A DNA stretch of 64,000 nucleotides from Glandiceps talaboti (taxonomy: Eukaryota > Hemichordata > Enteropneusta > Spengelidae). Shown here piece by piece: positions 51,601 to 60,800 of this stretch. Made by a program: the position numbers and the translations under genes. The stretch covers positions 472,501 to 536,500 of the forward strand of contig NC_135569.1 in NCBI RefSeq assembly GCF_964340395.1, written 5' to 3'. Below the pieces are notes generated by a model. It saw only the letters and a program-made list of their open reading frames with translations, searched no databases and was not told where the DNA came from. Each line of letters starts with the position of its first letter. Position 1 is the first letter of the stretch.

Positions 51601-54600
51601 AGTTGTGTATTTGAGAATTGTTTTTGACATGTTCGTCAAGTCATTGTATGTTCTTCAACTTCAAGTCATTCTGAATGCAAAGACTTGATAGTTGTGACTT
51701 CCAATGCATAGGAAAATTTACTTTTGAAAAATTGATTTTATGTAATTTTGTTCAGGAATCTTAGTACCGGTAAGGTCAGTTTGTCTTCCTAGCCTTGGGT
51801 ATATTTATAAATATATTTTGTTTTGTTTTTTTGATTCCATGTAATACACAAAACAGAGGATGTTCAAGGTCTGTCAGAGGTCAAAAAAATAATGTTTTGA
51901 CGTGATTCTTAGTATTGACTGTTTTGTCACTTGGAATTGTCATTTCCTGTAATTTATAGTAATCCATGTTGAGTCTGGAGTCTTTAGTCAGTGCTGAGTA
52001 TTATAATGCTTTTAGAAATACTAAAATTCATTATGACAATCTATATGGCCCCTGATCTGGACTTTGTGAACCAGTTGTACAGAGGAAGGGCCATGACTTT
52101 AGGAGGGCCAATAAACTGTACTACCTTGGTTCACAATGTTTTTATTATATATCGTATGTAGTGGCACAGGAACATTATTTGAATCTCATAAATCACATCC
52201 GTTGGTCAGAATGAGAAAAGAATTAGAATTCTTGTGAATCACCACAGACAAAGGTATAGAGGACACTGTATTATGGTATTTCACAAGAAATTGCTGTAAG
52301 TTGGTTGTTGGCACAGCAAATTGTCTTTAGTACAAGACACACTGGTTATCACATAACGAGGGATAGGGAACACTGAATGAGTGTTACAAGAAAGTGGTGT
52401 GTGTTAAAGGCATATCTTACTGACTTGGAAAAGTTTCGAAACTTGACTTAGATTTTGTGTTTCTTTCTTCAGATCACCAGTCTTGCACCAGTGACGTCAA
52501 CAAACAACGTATATTCTTCACCGGACAGTGCCATGCCAAGCAGTGCACCGAGTGACTACAGTACTGACCATGGGGTAACACCCCCTCCCTACACACCCCC
52601 TCCCAACATGATGACTAGCCCCTCACCAACAGTACCATCAAGGTAAGTACAGAACACATAGTGAATAACAACCAGTGAAGATAAAATGTTCTGGGTGAAA
52701 TAAAGTTACTCTTGGCTGACATTTCAAGATTAGTCCTTCCTGATGCTTCAGAAACTTTGTGTGGAAAAGGAATGGTTTTTAGATGACAATATGATACCTA
52801 ACGCAGGGAGTAAATTTCTAAGGTCTGTGCTGTCGTGGAAAAAATATTTGAAAAGTTCTGGAAAATTGAAAGTGTTCCTTGACATTGAAAATAAAGTTTA
52901 TATAATGATCAGTTGTAACATAAGAAATCACTTTGTCTGAAATGGAAGTTTGTTGCTAGGAAACAAAGTAACCCCGATAAAGTTGTCAAGAAACAGGTCT
53001 TGAAATTTGATAAAAAACTAGACAAAATTCAGAGTACATGTATGTCAACATATATAATTAATGTGATGACAAAATTAGTGTCACTGTCATTTTTTGCTTG
53101 TAATAATAGTTTATAGTTCTGCCATTAGCTAAAAGTGAAAGTGTATTTGTTCACAAAGTTTTAGTTTTAAAGAGCGCATCAATTTGACAATATCGAAGAT
53201 AGTTGGATTTATAGTTTAGCAACTTGTCGGTTGATTGGTTTAGTGTCAATACAACTATTGTAAGTAACAAGAGTTAGGATTGGCTAATGTCATGAGTGAT
53301 TAATCAAGCGTCTACACCCCCTACTTATCAAACCCTTCATGTGTTTCTGCCATGTGAGAGGTCATAATATTTATGGGATGTTTTGATGGGAGGGGTGTCA
53401 GAAATTTTGGCAGAACCTCAATGAAGAGAAACAAAGAAATAATGACTAGCTGGATGTGATGTAAACGACAACGATGTGGTGCACAAACTACAAATAATTT
53501 AGTCTAATGTTAAAAGTTGTAGTTGCTGAACATTATTTTGCCATAGATATGACCTTTGACATAAGATTACGACCTTTGACATCAGAATTTGTGTGATTTA
53601 TATGAGATTGCCACCACCACCATTAATGTTCTAGATGCCAACAAAAATGACATTTGTAGCTAACTAAAATAAGTACTTCTTTTCTTTGTACGTTTTAATT
53701 AAATCGCAGTATAGATAATATTATATAACAAAATATCTAGATACAATGAAATAAATCGAACAGAGGAACAATCCAGATGATGAGTCCAAACATGTCTATA
53801 ATTTTTTGTTCAGATATGAATTATAAATATGTTAGAATTTGCTGATGTCATTAAATCTCTGTCTATTGTCATATCATCCATTGTCTTGTGGATTAAAAAG
53901 ATTTCTTGAGAAGGACAATGATACTGACTCACATTACAAATTACAATATCAGTTTGTTAACACTTTGTCAAGGTTTTAGTTTCCTTTTGTTGTAGAAGGG
54001 AGGGGGGAGTGGGGATGAGATGGGATGGGGTGAGATGGGAGGGGGGATGAGATGGGGATGGGATGGGATGGACATTTGGATGAACATACCATATTCCTGT
54101 ATTTGTATTTGACTTAATTTACAATTTTCACTGAAAAAAATTCTTACAAATTTTGCTTGGGGTGATTTTTACAGTGCAGAGAAGATATGTTGTAAATTGT
54201 TGAAAATTTATAATTTGTCCAATTTTTAGTCTTCTATTGTCAGTGGGAATGATAGTAGGAGCTTCCTATTCCTGTATTTTGGCTTAAAATCATGGATGTA
54301 CACTTTTTTGTCATCAGTTTGTCCCCAGGAGGCAGCAATTACATTGCCAGTGTTTTGTTGTACACGATATTATACAATTTCCCCCAGAAAGTGCCATCAA
54401 TTTGTCCTGAGATTGGCAACTGTCATGTTACTGAGATGTAGACATAAAAAAAAAAGTAACTTAGTTGAGTATCAATGAATATTTTGAAGTTTCAGCCTGG
54501 TTATTGCTCAGATTATAGTAAATTTTTCATAAAGTTTATGAAAACATTTTGTAAATAATCATTAATTCATAACTTAAAAATCTGCAAATGCTCCCCCCCC

Positions 54601-57600
54601 CCCAAAAAAAAAAAAAAAAAAAAAAAAAAAGTTCATGTCATCCTTAGACAGGGCTCCAAATTAATAGTAGTCCCATGCCCACAGACTACCAATTCTTGTC
54701 ATGGGACTATCATAATTTGCAGCTGATAGCCACTCAGGCTACCACTGATTATGTGATGAAGATGGAAGATTTATGGACATGAAAGTATTTTAATAACAGA
54801 TATATTTCCAATAGAGGAAATCTGTTTTCAGTTCAGGAATATAGGACTACAGGTCACAATACTTGGACCAACCAATATCTGAAATTGGTAGCCCACTAGG
54901 ACTACCAAAGAAAACAGTTAATTTGGAGCCCTGTGACCTTACCTGGTTTTCATATCACAAAAAAAGAAAGAAAAACAGAAGAGAACATGTTTTGAAGACT
55001 TTTCATGTAATGACTTGTATATTTGATATTTAGGGTTAATACCCTATTACGCTAATCTTACAACAAACACACAAACTTATATCCTTGTTAGTACCAATAT
55101 ATGTTTGCCAACATGTCTACCTGTTAGTCTTTAAATATCCAATACTGTATTATGACATTGGAACCGTATCATTCTCTTATGACGTCCTATGTATTGGTAA
55201 ATGCCAGTTTTTTTTGACATTTATTCAAAATGTTAGACAGTTAAAGATTAAAAGGTAATTAGGGTGTCTTACAATTTATCAGTATCCTAAGGGTTCCTAC
55301 TAGTGTAATCTGATTGGTTTATCTCATTTCTTACAGTACTGATTATATGGGAGATTATTTATTTGAGATATCTCTGTCCAACTCTATGAGTTCATCGTCT
55401 AAAAGTGCAACATGGACGGTAAGTGTAACCACAAACTTTTCATCAGATTTAAAAAAAAAAAATTTTTTGAAAGGTTTTGTTTTGTCACTGATTTTGTTGA
55501 TGCATCAAATGTGGAATGTTGTCTTTGTTTTTTTGTTTCTGTTTCCTCACAAACTTTTCATCAGAACTTGAAAACAATTTTTTTTGAAAGATTTTTTTTT
55601 GTCACTGAATTTGTTGATGTATCAAATGTGGAATGTTGTCTTTGTCTTTTGTTTATGTTTCCTCACAAATTTTCAAGTAGTTTCCTCTAGTTTTGATTCA
55701 TTGCTGACATTCGAAGAATTTCTTTTAAAACCTGTGAACCTATAAAACACAGTTTGTGATTGGTTAATTCCTGACCGTCATTAGATATTGCTATACATCA
55801 ACCAATCCATTTGAAGTTTGCAACTGTGTAGTGAAGTAGCCCATTTGTTCTTTGCTTCTATATTATGTATAGAACATTCATTTTCTATCCATAATTTTTG
55901 AAATTTTGTAGTCTTATAAATTTTGGCATAACTCGGGTCATTTTCTATATATAGTCTATAGGTGAAAAATCCTTTCTGTAATAACTAAATATCAGAATTC
56001 TGTTAAACTTATAAAAAAATTACAACAAAAGAAGACAAATTCATAAAAAGTCTGTCTCCACTTCAGTTACTTGTTTGTCATAAAAGTATTTAAAGCGATG
56101 ATATATTGAAAAATTTTCATTTCTTCTCACAGTATTCAGAATTACTGAAAAAGTTGTATGTACGTATGGGCGTCACCTGTCCCATCAAATTCAAAACAAG
56201 AACACAGCCCCCTCCTGGCAGCATCATCAGAGCCATGCCAGTGTTCAAACGTCCAGAACATGTGAAAGAAGTTGTCAAGAGATGTCCCAATCATTCGTCA
56301 GCTAAGGAGCACAATGAAGGCCACCCAGCACCGTCTCATTTAGTAAGATGTGAGAATGCCTTAGCAACGTACATGGAGGACCAAACCACTGGTAGACAAA
56401 GCGTTATAGTGCCATTTGAAAACCCACAAGGTAAAGTGTTTTGTACTTGATGCATGATTTGTAGCCGTGCTGAAAATAAATTTAAAGTAGTGTTAGTCAT
56501 TTTATTCTTAGATTGTAGTTATGAAGTAGTAGTAGAAGGAGGAGAGCAAGTCATTTCTCGGTAGATAAATGTTTTCATTTGAAACGTTTGAAATTCTTCC
56601 CAATACAACATACATGTATATGTTACAAACAAGCTAAGAGTGGACTAACTAACTTTCTACCTACCTACAATACCTTTTCTTGAATTCAACCAGATTAGGG
56701 ACAGTTTCTTAGTTCTTAAATTGATTGTAATGATCTAATGATGTTGTTTTTTATTCACAGTTGGAACCGAATACATCACCTGCCTTTACTCTTTCATGTG
56801 TTTTTCATCCTGTGTTGGAGGACTCAATAGGCGACCCATACAAGTCATATTCCAGCTAGAGAAAGAGTAAGTCATGTCATGTCGTACTAGATTCACAATC
56901 AGGAAATACTTCATTCATCCCACTAGGGGAAATTTTAATGACAGTTCATAATGAAAAATAACAATGAAATTGCGAAAATTGTGAAGTCTCACAAGAAATA
57001 GTGGATGTGGAAACTGACATCAACTTAAAAAGACAATATAAAACCGTTCTTCCAATCTGTAACGGCTGTACATCTGATGTGAAGAAACCAATAACACAGA
57101 GACCATATGGAAAACAACTGAAAACATAACTACCTGAACTAGACACTCACACATGAAAAATAAAAATCTACCTAAAATTGAGCTTAATCGGAACCACTTA
57201 GTTAACTTTTGTTGTTGTTGTTGTTTACAGTGGAACTGTACTAGGTAGAAGAGTTTTAGAAGTCCGAATCTGTGCCTGTCCAGGTAGAGATAGGAAAACA
57301 GATGAACGCCATGCCCAACCACCACCCAAGCCATTGAAAAGAGGTAAGTTTGACTGCAATGTTGTATTCATTAAGCCATTGAGTCACACAGCAATGTCAC
57401 TCCCTAAACCATTGTAAAGAAGCAAGTCACACTGCAATATTGTACACTGTAAACCATTGGCAAGTGATCAGTAGTTAAACTGCAATATTATACTCCGTAA
57501 ACTGCCATGATATGATATTGACATCCAAAATTATCTTGTCCAAAATTGAATGGAACTGTACATATTTCTATTTTCTTCGTAAAATTTCGATCTAGACATA

Positions 57601-57757
57601 CTTTTCACAGTGCTAATACTACAACATGACAAGAACTTGTTTTAATTGATGTTTGTGTATTTTATACAGGGTACAGTAAATCACAAGGCTTTCAACTCAT
57701 GTCGGTGGGAAGTAAGAGAAGGAAAGGAGACGATGACATTTACACACTGACGGTAAG

Positions 57758-57821
<64 letters not shown>

Positions 57822-60800
57822 GTAGTCATTTAATCACTGAAAGCATTTGTAAAGTACCAAGTCAAGTACAGTGTAATATTACAAGACATCGTCTACTATT
57901 AGATTCTGTTGTGCAGCATTTTATGACTGGTTGAAATCCACCTTATAATATCAAACTTTTGTGTAGCAAGACCTGATAGGTTGAAATCCACAGTTCTGCA
58001 ATAAACTGTTAATGTTGTATAGCAAGCTCTGATTGGTTGAAATTGACCACCATATATACTGTTGTATAACAAGTTCTGATTGGTCAAAATCCATTTTACC
58101 ATTACAGTATCAATTATATTATTGATGATTTTCTCCCTACAGGTGCGTGGACGAGAAAATTATGAAATTTTATTGAAAATCAAGGAATCATTAGAGTTGA
58201 TGAGTTACATTCCACAGAACACTATAAACCAATACAGGGCCCAGCAACATAGACAGTAAGTATTTATTGACAAATTGCATCGTTTTCACAAAATATTCAC
58301 TCAACTTTGTGATCACAGACACCCGTCAACATTGCTGAAAACTTATCCAGACAATTTTGATGTTTTTGTTGCATATATAGTTTAGTTGAGAACATTTACA
58401 ACACGGTATGAGAAATTTCTTTTTTCACCTACTTCTAAATTTTATCCTGTTTTTAGAAAAAGTCAAACTTCACGTGCAAATGTGAAGAGCAATTCTGTCA
58501 AATTAGAAAATAGAATAAAGTTAAAGTTTTCTCAGTCTTGTATCGCAGCACTTTATGAAAGTTTTGTATAATTTATAGTCAGACAATAGCAAGAGAAAAC
58601 ATGGCAAGCTAAGAAACAAAGTTTGTGTGATTTGATGGTTTTGAGCTATGTTTTGAGCTATGTTTTGAGCTATGTTTTGACGGGTGAGTGGTCTGTGTGA
58701 CTGTTACTCAGGGTGATGGGGCATACCTCTGTTATCATGGTTCATTTCACATTACTGCATCCAATTTCAGATATTTCTTTATATATACTTGGTCTTTGCT
58801 ATATCATATTCCATCTCCCCTCCCCCTCCCCTACCCACCCCCCTCCCCCAACCATAACTTTGCTTGTGTGTTTGCCATAAACGTGATAACTATCCAATGA
58901 TGTGAGAATGAAATGATTCGGTTTACACATGCTTGATAGTATCTGGGTGGAGGAAACATACAAAAAAAAATTCCTTTGAAATTTTGAACACCCCTATCCC
59001 CAACTATCCTAAAATGAAAAATTGGACTCCAGACTTTGGTGATTACGGATTACCTGCCCCCATTATCTGTAGAAATTCAAAAAGATTAGATCAGTGGTTT
59101 TGAAAATCGTCGACCTAGGATCAACTAGCAAAGGTGAGTTTTTGAACTCTACTTGTGCATGATATGCTACATCTAACAGCAATTTTCTTTCAGCATTTGT
59201 TTTTATCTGCAAGAAATTACACTAGAGTGACATGAGAGGAAAATACCCATCACTCTGAGTTGACAGCACTGTGCTCACAGAGCAAGATGGCTGCCATCAT
59301 AAAATCATGTGACTTGTTGCAGCCAATGAAAATTGTTGTCTAAAAAAAGGCAATCAACTTTGCATGCTGTCTTGTCATGTGGTGTTAATCATCCAATGAG
59401 ATGTGAATATTTTCAATGATGACCCAATCATGTGAGAGTTTGATGAGGTAATTGGTGACTGATCTGCCTGAATTGTTTCAGGTTGGTTGCAGTCCCAGCC
59501 GTTCTTGGAAAGAAGCCAAAGACTGAAAATGACAATGTATGAATGCAGACGACAGTTAAATGGTGCACCAAACTGACTGCAGTGTATATATGGGAAACTG
59601 AAACACAAAGACTGTCACAACTTAAATGTTGACAATTCTGACTGTTAAACAAAATTTGTTAAATGTTTCATGACATCAAATGAACTGGAAATATCTCAAA
59701 GGATAAAATAAATGTTAAAAAGCTGCCAATTTTATATAGGACATCAGAAGTTTTCAAAGATGCTGCCTTTTGTTCTTCTGCAAGTCAACTTTTTTGATAT
59801 AAACATGGTTGTGTTCTTCAGTTCTGTACAATTATTATTTTATTATATGATACTACACCTTTCTACATGAATGACCCAAAAGTATTTTATTGTAGCTTTG
59901 TTTCAAACAACGAATTTAGAAAAAAACTGTCACATATTTTGTGAACTATACAGACAATTGCAAGGGGATCTTGAAACTGATGACCTCAAATCATGTGATT
60001 CCTGACATCCAATTAAAGCTCAGATTCTGTAATAGCAAGAAAGCTCATTGGTCATCAAAAAGATTAATTTGATCAAAGTTATTGATGACAACTATAGAAA
60101 TTTGGGCTTATTTTTTGTGTCATAAGAACCCCTCTCACTTTAGCAGCTTTGTACTTGTCAACATTTGAATATCATAATCCAAATTTGCAGAAAAGACCTC
60201 AGGAAATTAATTTTGATAGACTGAAGTAGTGTTGTTTCTCCCCTGATTAATAATGGAACAGACCTGAAGAAATCAACATAACAATCACATCTTGTGTTAT
60301 TCAAATTATACAGGACTATACCATTAGACTCTGGGGAGAACTCCCCTTTGCCTATACTTTAGTAGTCAGACTGCCATTTAGTGTATTGCCAGAAATGTGT
60401 CTTCCAGCTGCCTATATTTATCACAGCCACTATCTTTGTATATATTGTATATTTTTGATGAGAATTGATGGAAAGAATAGACATAGTAGACTTTATCTAT
60501 AGACTAGTGTTTGATGTCTTATAGACCTTCACGTTGCAAAACAAATATAAAAAGGACAGAAAAAAAACACCATAAAGAAACCAAGGAATTACACAATCAA
60601 CCTTCACATATACAACTTTAATATATTAATTCTGAAAAATTTTAGTAAAATTTTATGATATTTAAAAATCATAATTCTAAAATTGACTTCTGTTTTCGTG
60701 AACTTTTGAATCTATTTTTTTAAAGTGAAAAGTTAATAAAAAAGTCATTCCGTGCAAAAAAATACTCAAACTCATGACATGAAGGAACAAAACAAACTAA

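Larger units (their letters stand above)
45472..52472. other. Intron 2, 7 kb, possible site of an internal promoter
   Basis: It contains a 36-bp direct repeat (GCATGTGATGTCCATGTGAT-type at about 46203 and 46353), the single foldback arm at 47411-47468, the delta-N-like exon candidate and a CpG-richer patch at about 49980-50280. Confidence 0.75.
52643..55336. other. Intron 3
   Basis: It holds a G-rich stretch (53998-54073), a C9A30 run (54593-54630) and a full-length hAT-like element (54649-54933). No further exon is recognised. Confidence 0.8.

Noticed and set aside
58684-59133. Extra internal exon in intron 9 using strong donors GTGAGT at 58684 or 59134
   Set aside because: No upstream acceptor gives an open frame in the phase required by exon 9, and none is needed once exon 10 starts at 61370.
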